Of a stretch of 64,000 nucleotides of DNA, positions 50,798 through 59,423 are shown piece by piece. This DNA is from JAAEPI01 sp964352625 (GTDB lineage: Bacteria > Bacteroidota > Bacteroidia > Cytophagales > Cyclobacteriaceae). The notes beneath the pieces were generated by a model that saw only the letters and a list, made by a program, of their open reading frames with translations, was not told the origin of the DNA and searched no databases. Every line of letters begins with the position of its first letter. Position 1 is the stretch's first letter. The DNA lies in assembly GCA_964352625.1 (NCBI GenBank), contig CAYGSD010000008.1, positions 1-64,000 of the forward strand, given 5' to 3'. A program made the position numbers and the translations under genes.

Positions 50798-52027
50798 ATG
50801 TCAGAATCCACCTTCTACTACCTACTGCTTGGAATCATTACGTTTGATTTTGCCTTGGGCAGAATCCTCCATTACCTCAATCGTGAAAGTTCGAAAAAAC
50901 CAATACCAAAGGAACTGGAGGGTATTTATGATGAAGAAAAATATGCAAAGTCTCAGCAATACATGGGAGAAGTTTCTCGCTTCGCCACGCTAACCTCCAC
51001 CCTCAATTTTGTGATTATTTTTTCTGCCATAGCCTTTGGTTGGTTCGGTTGGCTGGATGGTTTTCTGAGAAATTATTCACCGCTCAGTTTGGTCACACCC
51101 CTCCTATTCTTCGGGACGATTTACGTTCTGACGGACATCATCAGCATTCCTTTTTCTCTGTATCAGAATTTCGTAATTGAGGCGAAGTATGGCTTCAATA
51201 AAATGACGAAGAAAACTTTCTGGTTGGATAAGTTGAAAGGACTGCTCCTCACTTTCATTATTGGTGGAATTTTACTTGGAGTCTTTGTCTACCTCGTCGA
51301 ATCCATTGGTAGTGGTTTCTGGATCTATTTCTGGGCAGTGATGGTAGCCTTCACGCTTTTCGCCAATATGTTCTACACATCATTGATTCTGCCACTCTTC
51401 AACAAACTCACTCCTTTGGAAGACGGAGAACTCAAAACCTCCATCCAGTGCTATTGCGAAAAGGTGAAGTTTCCATTGAAAAACATATTTGTTCTAGACG
51501 GTTCAAAAAGATCCAGCAAAGGAAACGCCTTCTTTTCAGGCTTGGGAAAGAGAAAGAAAGTGGTGCTGTTTGACACCTTAATAGAAAAGCATGAGGTGGA
51601 TGAACTCACGGCAGTCTTTGCACATGAGGTGGGGCATTTCAAAAAGAAGCATATTTTGATCACCACCATCCTGAGCATACTGACGACTGGTTTCATGCTT
51701 TATCTCCTTTCGCTGATGATCCTAAACTCTCAAATTTCCTGGGCACTGGGCGGAGTAAGTACAGCCATTCACTTGAACCTTCTCGCTTTTGGGATTCTGT
51801 ATTCCCCAGTTTCAAATGTTCTGGGGCTGCTTGGAAATTTACTCAGTAGAAAGAACGAATACGAGGCGGATAATTATGCCAAGGAAACCTATGCAGGTGC
51901 TCCGCTCATCTCTGCTTTGAAAAAGATGACTTCTGATCATCTGTCTAACCTGACGCCTCACCCTGCCTATGTTTTTTTAAATTATTCGCACCCAACATTG
52001 CTCCAGCGAGTAAAGAATCTTGATTGA
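50798..52027 (+). CDS. M48 family metalloprotease (Ste24/CAAX prenyl protease 1-like)
   Basis: 409 aa with several membrane helices in the first half (about 5-25, 65-85, 95-115, 150-170 and 175-200). The zinc motif AVFAHEVGHFKKKH lies near residue 271-284 with the third ligand in RKNEYEADNYA (near 355). RSSKGNAFFSGLGKRKKVVL is the characteristic M48A segment. Eukaryotic relatives cut prenylated CAAX proteins; in bacteria the role is more likely membrane protein quality control. Confidence 0.94.
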   Translation: MSESTFYYLLLGIITFDFALGRILHYLNRESSKKPIPKELEGIYDEEKYAKSQQYMGEVSRFATLTSTLNFVIIFSAIAFGWFGWLDGFLRNYSPLSLVTPLLFFGTIYVLTDIISIPFSLYQNFVIEAKYGFNKMTKKTFWLDKLKGLLLTFIIGGILLGVFVYLVESIGSGFWIYFWAVMVAFTLFANMFYTSLILPLFNKLTPLEDGELKTSIQCYCEKVKFPLKNIFVLDGSKRSSKGNAFFSGLGKRKKVVLFDTLIEKHEVDELTAVFAHEVGHFKKKHILITTILSILTTGFMLYLLSLMILNSQISWALGGVSTAIHLNLLAFGILYSPVSNVLGLLGNLLSRKNEYEADNYAKETYAGAPLISALKKMTSDHLSNLTPHPAYVFLNYSHPTLLQRVKNLD

Positions 52028-52080
52028 GCAAACCATTTGAATTTTAGTTTGGTTAGGACAACAAACAAACCATAACCCGA

Positions 52081-52088
52081 TAACTTTG
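52081..52088 (+). promoter_or_regulatory. -7 promoter element of the menG-porT unit
   Basis: TAACTTTG matches TAnnTTTG and ends 8 bp before the ATG at 52097, giving a very short leader. No -33 TTTG at the usual 19-21 bp spacing is visible. Confidence 0.55.
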
Positions 52089-52096
52089 CGCCCTGA

Positions 52097-52819
52097 ATGG
52101 CAGTAGTACCTTATAAAGATCAGCAGTCGAGCAAGAAAGAGCAGGTAGCTCAGATGTTCGACAACATTTCTCCAAAGTATGATTTTCTGAACCACACGCT
52201 CAGCTTGGGGATTGACAACATTTGGCGAAAGAAGGCCATCAATCAATTGAAGGAATTGCAGCCCAAGCTCATTCTTGACATTGCTACCGGGACTGGAGAT
52301 TTTGCCATTGCGGCGCTTAAACTCAATCCTGAAAAGGTAATCGGGGTGGATATATCCGCTGGCATGCTGGAGGTCGGGAAAGAAAAGATGAAAAAGAAAA
52401 ACCTCTCGGATCGCATCGAAATGAAGCTCGGTGATTCTGAGGGATTGGAGTTTGAAGAAAATAAATTCGATGCAGTGATCGTTGCATTTGGAGTGAGGAA
52501 CTTTGAGCATTTGGAAGAGGGGCTGAAGGACATGCTACGTGTGGTCAGAGAAGGAGGAAAAGTGGTCATTCTCGAATTCTCCAGACCTAAAGCATTCCCT
52601 CTGAAGCAATTGTACAATTTTTATTTTCGCTGGATTTTACCTAAAATCGGACGCCTAATATCTAAAGATCAGTCAGCTTATACGTACCTCCCCGAATCAG
52701 TGAAAGCATTTCCAGATGGTCAGGATTTTCTGGAAATCATGAAACAAATCGGCTATAAAGAAACAACATGCAAAACCCTCACCTTCGGCATAAGCTCCAT
52801 ATACACCGGCATAAAATAG
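52097..52819 (+). CDS. menG: Demethylmenaquinone methyltransferase (UbiE/MenG)
   Basis: 240 aa. The family N-terminus KEQVAQMFDNISPKYDFLNH, the SAM site ILDIATGTGDFAIAAL and the following DAVIVAFGVRNFE are all present. It methylates demethylmenaquinone, the last step in making menaquinone, the usual quinone of this phylum. Its 3' end overlaps porT by 52 bp. This menG-porT order is common in Bacteroidota. Confidence 0.96.
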   Translation: MAVVPYKDQQSSKKEQVAQMFDNISPKYDFLNHTLSLGIDNIWRKKAINQLKELQPKLILDIATGTGDFAIAALKLNPEKVIGVDISAGMLEVGKEKMKKKNLSDRIEMKLGDSEGLEFEENKFDAVIVAFGVRNFEHLEEGLKDMLRVVREGGKVVILEFSRPKAFPLKQLYNFYFRWILPKIGRLISKDQSAYTYLPESVKAFPDGQDFLEIMKQIGYKETTCKTLTFGISSIYTGIK

Positions 52820-53598
52820 TCGCTGGGTTGCTGCTGATGGTTCTCGGGTATTCGGGCGCTGCTCAAAACAACCCCACCGATAACTTACCGGACTATGATG
52901 ATCATTTCATTCATTATGGTTTTTTGATTGGGGTTCATTCTTCCAAGTACAGAATTCGATACCGCGACGTTTTTGAAACCCCAGCATATGACACGCTTCA
53001 CTCAGTAGTACCAGGCAGTTTACCAGGGTTCAAGATCGGTTTTGTCGTCAACTTTCATTTATTAGAAAATCTCGATTTTCGCATCTTGCCCACCGTAGGA
53101 TTCTACGAAAGCGACTTGACCTATCGATATACGAATTTCACTGAGACACGCCATGTCAAGGATGCCACGCTTGTTGAGATTCCTCTTCTTTTCAAGTACA
53201 AGTCCCAGCGACGAGGCAACTATGGAATGTATCTATTGGCGGGGATTAAGCCAACCTTCGAGGCGGTGGGGAGAGGGCAAAGAGAAGACACTTCAGAGAA
53301 ACTTGATTTGCTACAAAATCAAATGAATATTGAAATAGGTACGGGATTCGATATGTACTTCAAACTATTCAAGTTTTCACCGGAAATTAGGTACTCCTAC
53401 GGCATTAAAAATATGCTGAATAGAGATAGTAAAAGTTCCTTCAACGCACCACTCAAGCGAGTCACCACGCACAACATCACCATGTACGTGACCTTCGAAG
53501 GAGGACCAAGTACCATTACGGGTAGCAAAGGGCGTAGAAAAAACATAAAGACCGGTGCTCCGCATCGCGACAAACGCAAAAGAGTAAAAATCCATTGA
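52768..53598 (+). CDS. porT: Type IX secretion system protein PorT-like outer-membrane beta-barrel
   Basis: 276 aa with a signal peptide (about 1-32, ending YSGAAQ) after a His-rich N-terminus. The rest has alternating strands of an outer-membrane beta-barrel (HYGFLIGVHSSKYRIRY, FKIGFVVNFHLLENLDFRILP, VEIPLLFKYKS, GTGFDMYFKLFKFSPEIRYSYG). A basic C-terminal tail (KGRRKNIKTGAPHRDKRKRVK) remains in the periplasm or surface. PorT is needed for the type IX secretion that exports the ThuA-like protein encoded nearby. Start overlaps menG by 52 bp. Confidence 0.9.
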   Translation: MQNPHLRHKLHIHRHKIVAGLLLMVLGYSGAAQNNPTDNLPDYDDHFIHYGFLIGVHSSKYRIRYRDVFETPAYDTLHSVVPGSLPGFKIGFVVNFHLLENLDFRILPTVGFYESDLTYRYTNFTETRHVKDATLVEIPLLFKYKSQRRGNYGMYLLAGIKPTFEAVGRGQREDTSEKLDLLQNQMNIEIGTGFDMYFKLFKFSPEIRYSYGIKNMLNRDSKSSFNAPLKRVTTHNITMYVTFEGGPSTITGSKGRRKNIKTGAPHRDKRKRVKIH

Positions 53599-54341
53599 AA
53601 CCAATTGCGCTCATAACAGGTGCCACCAGTGGGATTGGTGAGGCTACAGCTAAACTTTTGGCTAAAGATTATTCGCTTATTCTTTGCGGAAGACGAAGCG
53701 AACGACTGGCCAAACTGAAATCCGAGTTACCCACGGACGTTCTAACTCTTCCCTTTGATGTTCGGGATAAGAAGGCTGTTTTTGATTCCATAGAGAACCT
53801 ACCAGAGCAATGGACGAAAATTGATGTGCTGATCAACAATGCCGGAAATGCACATGGGCTTAGCAAAATTCAAGAGGGTGACATTGATGATTGGGATGCC
53901 ATGATGGACATCAATGTGAAGGGCTTATTGTATGTGAGTAAGGCCATTTTGCAGGGCATGATTGAAAGAAAATCGGGGCAAATCATCAACATTGGGTCTG
54001 TAGCAGGAATCGAGGTGTACCCGAATGGAAACGTCTATTGCGCCAGCAAACATGCAGTGGATGCTATCACCAAAGGCATGCGATTGGACCTGAATGGATT
54101 GGGGATCCGCGTTTGCTCAATAAATCCCGGACTTGTGGAGACAGAATTTTCCGAAGTAAGATTTAAAGGAGACAAAGAAAGAGCCGCTTCCGTATATCAG
54201 GGATTCGATGCTTTGCAAGCTCAGGACATTGCCGAAACGATAGCATTCGTGCTCTCGCGACCTGCCCATGTGAACATTGCAGACCTGCTCATATTCCCAA
54301 CAGCCCAAGCCAACAGCACTATTGTTTCCAGAAAAGGCTGA
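53595..54341 (+). CDS. SDR family NADP-dependent oxidoreductase (YdfG-like)
   Basis: 248 aa, starting at a TTG that overlaps the porT stop (TTGA at 53595-53598). Classical SDR: TGATSGIGEATA, CGRRSERLAKLKSEL (an Arg-Arg that favours NADP), NNAGNAHG, INIGSVAG and YCASKHAVD. YdfG-like enzymes oxidise 3-hydroxy acids such as L-allo-threonine or 3-hydroxypropionate; this substrate is inferred from overall similarity. Confidence 0.92.
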   Translation: MKPIALITGATSGIGEATAKLLAKDYSLILCGRRSERLAKLKSELPTDVLTLPFDVRDKKAVFDSIENLPEQWTKIDVLINNAGNAHGLSKIQEGDIDDWDAMMDINVKGLLYVSKAILQGMIERKSGQIINIGSVAGIEVYPNGNVYCASKHAVDAITKGMRLDLNGLGIRVCSINPGLVETEFSEVRFKGDKERAASVYQGFDALQAQDIAETIAFVLSRPAHVNIADLLIFPTAQANSTIVSRKG

Positions 54342-54381
54342 TTTCCTTCGGCATTCAGATAATTAATTTTTTATTTGCCCG

Positions 54382-55725
54382 ATGCAACAAATCCTCATCC
54401 TTGGCGCAGGAAGATCCGCCACCTCCCTGATTCAATATCTCTGTGAACAGTGTCAAAAAATGGATTGGGAAATCACCATTGCAGAACAGAATCTTGACCT
54501 AGCCAAAGAGAAAATTCAAGCATACTCAGGGATCAATCTTTTGGAGTTCGATGTAAACAAAGACGAGGACACAGCAAAAATTGAGGGATTCGATCTCGTG
54601 ATTTCGATGCTCCCAGCCCGATTCCATGAGCTAGCTGCCAAGCGATGTGCCGAGTTTGGTAAGCATTTCCTTACAGCATCCTATATGACTGACGGAATAA
54701 AAGCACTAGATCTAGAATTCAAAAATAAGGATGCAAGCTGCATCATGGAGCTAGGACTTGATCCGGGGCTGGATCACATGTCGGCAATGAAAGTGCTGGA
54801 CAGAATCAAAACCGAAGGACATGAACTGATCGGTTTTGAGACATTTACCGGAGGCCTGCTCACGGAGGATAGTATGCAAGACAATCCATGGAAGTACAAA
54901 TTCACATGGAATCCAAGAAATGTGGTGCTGGCAGGTCAGGGCTATGTGAAGTTCATTCAGGAGGACCGATATAAATACATTCCCTATCACAAACTCTTTC
55001 AGCGTACAGAAATGATCCACATCCCCGGGCATGGGTATTTTGAAGGGTATGCCAATCGAGACTCCTTGAAATATTTGGATCTGTACAATCTTCAGGGAAT
55101 CAAAACACTCTACAGAGGGACACTGAGGAGAAGAGGTTTTTGTAGGGGTTGGGATGTGTTTGTCCAGCTTGGAGCCACCGACGATTCGTACAAATTGGAA
55201 GCAGTTGACACAATGACCCACCGACAATTTCTGAATAATTTTTTGCAGTACAACCCGCACGATTCCATCGAACTCAAACTGGCTCACTACCTAGGCATTG
55301 GTTTGGAGAGTGAGGAAATGTATATGCTCAAGTGGCTAGGTATGTTCAGTGAAGAATTGGTTGGTTTGAAGGAAGGAACACCTGCGGAAATCCTGGAGCA
55401 TATCTTGAAGAAGAAGTGGACGCTCAATGACGATGACAAAGATTTGATTGTCATGTGGCACAAATTCGATTACCTTGAAAATGGGGCTCACAAGCAAATT
55501 CAGGCCCATATGGCAGTGGCTGGTGAAGATCAGATCAATACAGCCATGTCTAAAACTGTGGGGTTGCCGTTGGGTATTGCTGCCAAAAATGTTTTGACAG
55601 GAAATATAAAAAAATCAGGCACCCATATACCCACTCATTCCGACATCTACGATCCCATTCTGGCTGAGCTCGTTTCCATGGGCTTTGAATTTGAGGAAAG
55701 ACAAATTGATGTCAACGGTATCTGA
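54382..55725 (+). CDS. Saccharopine dehydrogenase family protein
   Basis: 447 aa. Rossmann N-terminus ILILGAGRSATSLIQYL, then LVISMLPARFHELAAKRC, GLDPGLDHMSAMKV (substrate domain) and GTLRRRGFCRGWDVFVQLG, all typical of the saccharopine dehydrogenase (glutamate-forming) type. The enzyme takes part in lysine catabolism through saccharopine. No lysine-ketoglutarate reductase gene is adjacent. Its own promoter is not clear (a TTATTTG sits close to the ATG). Confidence 0.92.
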   Translation: MQQILILGAGRSATSLIQYLCEQCQKMDWEITIAEQNLDLAKEKIQAYSGINLLEFDVNKDEDTAKIEGFDLVISMLPARFHELAAKRCAEFGKHFLTASYMTDGIKALDLEFKNKDASCIMELGLDPGLDHMSAMKVLDRIKTEGHELIGFETFTGGLLTEDSMQDNPWKYKFTWNPRNVVLAGQGYVKFIQEDRYKYIPYHKLFQRTEMIHIPGHGYFEGYANRDSLKYLDLYNLQGIKTLYRGTLRRRGFCRGWDVFVQLGATDDSYKLEAVDTMTHRQFLNNFLQYNPHDSIELKLAHYLGIGLESEEMYMLKWLGMFSEELVGLKEGTPAEILEHILKKKWTLNDDDKDLIVMWHKFDYLENGAHKQIQAHMAVAGEDQINTAMSKTVGLPLGIAAKNVLTGNIKKSGTHIPTHSDIYDPILAELVSMGFEFEERQIDVNGI

Positions 55726-55813
55726 GGTGATATTTCTATTGTCAAAAGACAATTTTGTAGGTCGATACATCTATATTGCTCGGTAGCTTCGTAATTGGAG
55801 CATACAAAACCTA

Positions 55814-56932
55814 ATGAGCAAAATGACAACCACAACAGCAACAGCTCCCTCCGAGCTAAAATGGAGAGAAGTATACAGCCTCGGTTTTTTGAACGTAGCT
55901 GTAGCGATCAGTTGGATCGCTTACCATGAATACCAACCTGTACTGATGCAAAACCTTGAAATCACTCACCTGATTGATTTCATGCTAATAGCAAAAGCCA
56001 TCGTCCTTGTGTTGATTCCACCGATTGCTGGACTAATCTCGGATTACATTCTTCGAAAGAATGGAAAACACATGATCATTTTCACCGTTGGAATCGGCGC
56101 AACGGCCATGGTTTTCATGGTGGTAGCATCAATGATCGGCACGGCGCATCTCGCCGATTACCGCCAAATCCTGCCTATAATGATCGTGATCTGGCTCGTC
56201 TGTATGAACCTATTTGTCAGCCCGGCAAACTCAATGATCGAGGCATTCGCGCCAGCCAAAAAACTGCCCATCGTCATGGGGTTTCTTTTCTTAGTAACCG
56301 AGTTAGTGTATGCCATTGAGCCGGTGGTAGTGGCATTGGTTCAGTTTTTTGGAGACACCCTGACCTTCGTAGTTGGTGGCGTCTTGATCGCTGCATCCGG
56401 AATCATTTTTCACAGAGTGTCTCGTGATGAAGTACTTCAGCGCAAAACCGCATTGATGGCTCACGATAGAGTGAAGGGCAAACAATCGGTCATCTCCTAC
56501 CTGTCCATCGTTATGATCGGTTTGTTCCTTGGAGTGGGCAAAGCATTTTTGATCGAATTTTTGCCTGATCACATTGGCAACAAATTTCCCACCTACGGTG
56601 AATACGGGCAATACATTTCCTTTGCCATTTTAGGACTGTGTGCCATCTCAGGATTCTTAGCCAGTAGGGCGCTTTCGAAAGTCACTTTGTGGAAACCCAT
56701 CGCGTGGAGCTTCGGATTGATTTTAATCGGCGTTTTGGCTCTGTTATTCTCACCTTCATTCGAAGTGCTAATTGCGGGTGCGCTGGTGATCGCCGGAGCT
56801 TTCACGGTGATTAATATCACAGGATTGCCATTCGCGATTCAGAACCTTTCAGTTCGCCACGTAACCTACGGTGTTGGGATTTACATCGGAGCGTCCGAAG
56901 TGCTGACAGGACTGTTTGAATACATGCTCTAA
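55814..56932 (+). CDS. Major-facilitator-type membrane transporter
   Basis: 372 aa with about ten membrane helices. The sequence GLISDYILRKNGKHMIIFTVG (about 76-96) between early helices resembles the DRxGRR loop of MFS proteins and sugar-cation symporters, here as DYILRKNGK. NSMIEAFAPAKKLPIVMGF (about 140-158) repeats the pattern in the middle. Substrate unknown. A TAGCTTCG element at 55784-55791 may be the promoter. The stop overlaps that of the convergent acetyltransferase by 4 bp, and a terminator for this gene lies 150 bp further on inside that gene. Confidence 0.8.
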   Translation: MSKMTTTTATAPSELKWREVYSLGFLNVAVAISWIAYHEYQPVLMQNLEITHLIDFMLIAKAIVLVLIPPIAGLISDYILRKNGKHMIIFTVGIGATAMVFMVVASMIGTAHLADYRQILPIMIVIWLVCMNLFVSPANSMIEAFAPAKKLPIVMGFLFLVTELVYAIEPVVVALVQFFGDTLTFVVGGVLIAASGIIFHRVSRDEVLQRKTALMAHDRVKGKQSVISYLSIVMIGLFLGVGKAFLIEFLPDHIGNKFPTYGEYGQYISFAILGLCAISGFLASRALSKVTLWKPIAWSFGLILIGVLALLFSPSFEVLIAGALVIAGAFTVINITGLPFAIQNLSVRHVTYGVGIYIGASEVLTGLFEYML

Positions 56933-57777
56933 ATTTTGACGAAATATCGACGCTTAGGAGTTTGAATACCTCCCATTCGTTCCTTAAAAGTGATGAGCCC
57001 TTGCTGTGGCTCACCCTCCACTGAGGAAATGCCAAGATCGAGATACTTCATAGACTTACTGTAATGCTGAACGATACTATCAAGCAAGCCCACCATTGGG
57101 CTTGCTTTTTTATATTTTTCTAGGGTGCCAGGCAAAAAGTAATAGGCCACTTCCTCGGAGGTTTTTAGGGTAATGGCAGCACATGCCAATTCATCTCCCA
57201 AATACCCACCAAAGAAATCATACGTATCAGGAAACCGATCTATCAATGATTGCAATTTCTGGAGCGGGACGTTGATTTTCAACCCCTTTTCTTTTCGGCA
57301 TTCAGCCAAAAATGAATAGACCAGCTCAAGCTTTTCATTTGTCAAATGCTCTGCTCTGAAACCATTTTCGTTTAGCGCTTGGAGTTTCCTTTCCTCCATT
57401 TTATGCAGCGCAAATTTGCTCAATGGAATGTGGTGATTGATGTCGTCGTACATCACAGAAAATCCGATTTCCTTGAGCCATTCAGGCGCTACGAAATCCC
57501 TGTAAATATGCGACGGATGCACAACCTCAATCCTGTGAACCCCCTCTTCTTCCAGCTTGGTTTTTACCACTTTCCAGAAAGCATCAAATTCGGCAAAAGA
57601 GGTCACTCGCCGTTTTTTTAAAAATGATCCGAACAGACCAAGAGGCAAAGAGTAAGCGGTCTTTGACTTGATAGAAAAAATGATTTTGAAGTTCTCATCC
57701 TCATACATTCTGAGCTGCTTGTGTCCCTGCACACTCAAGTATTCCTGATCGTAGAAGATGATTTCGCGCTTACTCAT
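56929..57777 (-). CDS. GNAT-like acetyltransferase (BioF2/FemAB-type fold)
   Basis: 282 aa. The C-terminal half (about 130-280) resembles the GNAT/FemAB acyltransferase fold (FFGGYLGDELACAAITLKTSEEVAYYFLPG, YLDLGISSVEGEPQQGLITFKERMGG), with two related halves overall. This is the pattern of the Acetyltransf_6 group, which acylate peptidoglycan, peptides or small molecules. Substrate unknown. It overlaps the MFS stop and contains a strong plus-strand terminator at 57082-57119. Confidence 0.78.
   Translation of the reverse strand: MSKREIIFYDQEYLSVQGHKQLRMYEDENFKIIFSIKSKTAYSLPLGLFGSFLKKRRVTSFAEFDAFWKVVKTKLEEEGVHRIEVVHPSHIYRDFVAPEWLKEIGFSVMYDDINHHIPLSKFALHKMEERKLQALNENGFRAEHLTNEKLELVYSFLAECRKEKGLKINVPLQKLQSLIDRFPDTYDFFGGYLGDELACAAITLKTSEEVAYYFLPGTLEKYKKASPMVGLLDSIVQHYSKSMKYLDLGISSVEGEPQQGLITFKERMGGIQTPKRRYFVKI
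57082..57119 (+). terminator. Intrinsic terminator for the MFS gene, embedded in the convergent acetyltransferase coding region
   Basis: An 11-bp perfect stem AAGCAAGCCCA (57082-57092) / TGGGCTTGCTT (57097-57107) with loop CCAT, followed on the plus strand by TTTTATATTTTT. On the minus strand there is no U tract after the stem, so it should stop only plus-strand transcription. Confidence 0.8.
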
Positions 57778-57824
57778 GAATCCAAACTACTTAGTTTTTG
57801 CGAGAACCTGATAGTTTCGCATTA

Positions 57825-58424
57825 GTGACAGAAACATTCTACACGATCAGTGCTTCAACGACTGGAGAATACAAGGAAAAAGGAAGCAAGTTCCACGCTT
57901 TCGCATACTCCGTGGAGTCTGAGGATGAGATAAAAGAATACCTCGAAAACCTTCGGAAAGAATTCTATGATGCGCGTCATCACTGCTACGGGTACATTTT
58001 GGGAACGAGCGAACAAGCTACCCGAGCCAATGACGATGGAGAACCCAATCACTCAGCCGGTGATCCTATCTTGGGGCAGATCAAGTCCTTCGAATTGACG
58101 AACTGTCTGGTAGTGGTGGTGCGGTATTTCGGAGGAACCAAACTAGGAGTCGGAGGACTGATCCAAGCCTACAAAGAAGCCACAAACGAGGCTCTTGCCA
58201 AGGCAGAAAAAAAACGAATCATTGAAACACATTCTGTTAAATTGAAATTCAACTATGACCAGATGGGCACAGTGGAGCGATGGCTGGAGGACTTCCCATG
58301 CACTGAAATCCAAAGAGAGTATACGACCTCTTGTATTCTGTCATTTGAAATAGAAATCTCAAAATGGCCTGAGTTGAGATCAAAGATTGAAGAGAATCAC
58401 CTCATTGAACAAGCAGGAGAATGA
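57825..58424 (+). CDS. YigZ/IMPACT family protein
   Basis: 199 aa from a GTG at 57825. The UPF0029/IMPACT N-terminal domain shows KGSKFHAFAYSV, ARHHCYGYILG, NDDGEPNHSAGDPIL and VVVRYFGGTKLGVGGLIQAY; a smaller C-terminal domain (DUF1949) follows. In E. coli and other bacteria the role is unclear; the eukaryotic relative inhibits GCN2. A frame back to a TTG at 57798 exists but a TAGTTTCG element (57812-57819) falls in it. Overlaps the kinase start by 4 bp (ATGA). Confidence 0.9.
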   Translation: MTETFYTISASTTGEYKEKGSKFHAFAYSVESEDEIKEYLENLRKEFYDARHHCYGYILGTSEQATRANDDGEPNHSAGDPILGQIKSFELTNCLVVVVRYFGGTKLGVGGLIQAYKEATNEALAKAEKKRIIETHSVKLKFNYDQMGTVERWLEDFPCTEIQREYTTSCILSFEIEISKWPELRSKIEENHLIEQAGE

Positions 58425-58957
58425 AGCAGTGTGAGATCATTGGAATTGGAGGGGTAAGCCGTTCTGAGAAATCCACCTTGGCTCAGAAACTAAAAGACTC
58501 TTTCGATGGACCTGTGTTAATAGTAGCTCAAGATGAGTTTGTAAGGCCCGAATCAGAAATTCCCAAAATCAAAAATCGAACGGATTGGGAGCACCCAGCG
58601 TCGATTGATTTTGAAAGGATTAAAGCTGAAGTCAAGGCACAAAAAAGGAACTACGGCCTAATTATCGTCGAAGGATTGCTCGCCTTTTATGATCCGTTCC
58701 TTGCAGCCATGTTCGATAAGTCAGTGCTTATGAAAATCTCACGACAGACTTTTATGGAAAGGCGAAAGCAAGAAACCCGATGGGGCGAAGAACCCGACTG
58801 GTACCTCGATCACGTTTGGGACAGCTATATGAAATTTGGGCAGTTTGAAGCAAATGTTGTTTTGGAGGATTGGGATGGTAAGGTGTTGGAGACTTCTCCC
58901 CTCGGAAGTTACTTCCGCAACCTACTTAATAGAGATTCTTCGCTGCACTCAGAATGA
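58421..58957 (+). CDS. Uridine-kinase-like / nicotinamide-riboside-kinase-like P-loop protein with altered Walker A
   Basis: 178 aa. The N-terminal GIGGVSRSEKSTLAQKL has the P-loop layout GxxxxGKS, but Glu16 takes the place of the last glycine (GAG codon). The remainder (DEFVRPES, DWEHPASIDFERIKAEV, LIIVEGLLAFYDP, FMERRKQETRWG, WYLDHVWDSYMKFGQ) is that of nucleoside kinases of the NRK/uridine kinase group. Whether it still binds ATP is uncertain. The last dozen residues (NLLNRDSSLHSE) are encoded by a dispersed repeat shared with the following intergenic tandem array. Confidence 0.85.
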   Translation: MKQCEIIGIGGVSRSEKSTLAQKLKDSFDGPVLIVAQDEFVRPESEIPKIKNRTDWEHPASIDFERIKAEVKAQKRNYGLIIVEGLLAFYDPFLAAMFDKSVLMKISRQTFMERRKQETRWGEEPDWYLDHVWDSYMKFGQFEANVVLEDWDGKVLETSPLGSYFRNLLNRDSSLHSE

Positions 58958-59275
58958 CGTCTCGCATTGAAAGATTGGGAAATTAGATCATATTGATTTC
59001 TCTGTTTCCTCCTATCCTCCGTGGTTTAAGGGTATACCCTCCTGCCCTGAGTTACTTCCGCAACCTACTTAATAGAGATTCTTCGCTGCACTCAGAATGA
59101 CGTCNNNNNNNNNNNNNNNNNNNNNNNNNNNNNNNNNNNNNNNNNNNNNNNNNNNNNNNNNNNNNNNNNNNNNNNNNNNNNNNNNNNNNNNNNNNNNNNN
59201 NNNNTCGCATTGAAAGATTGGGAAATTAGATCATATTGATTTCTCTGTTTCCTCCAATCCTCTGTGGTTGAAAGA
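58907..59275. repeat. 143-bp tandem repeat, second copy broken by an assembly gap
   Basis: AGTTACTTCCGCAACCTACT at 58907 recurs at 59050, an offset of 143 bp. Copy one runs 58907-59049; copy two begins at 59050, is interrupted after GACGTC by 100 N, and continues at 59205 with TCGCATTGAAAGATTGGG, the sequence that follows GACGTC in copy one. The first copy contains the 3' end and stop of the kinase gene. The copies differ at a few bases near their ends. The remaining bases to 59423 (59276-59423) hold no gene or clear signal. True copy number is unknown. Confidence 0.85.
59105..59204. other. Assembly gap (100 N)
   Basis: Exactly 100 N, the default length for a gap of unknown size between contigs. 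It falls inside the tandem repeat described above. Confidence 0.99.
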
Positions 59276-59423
59276 GATTTCGGCTCTGCGCTCAGTACCT
59301 GAGTAAAAATCGCGTTCTATCCTACAAACAAATACGTAGATTCAGTCGCATTCTCTCCATTTCGCCACCTCCTCGCACGAAAAGGAAAATAATTCTTTAG
59401 ATTTAGAGAAACATCTCTAACTA

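Noticed and set aside
59105..59204. A biological low-complexity element
   Set aside because: It is exactly 100 N, an assembly placeholder.
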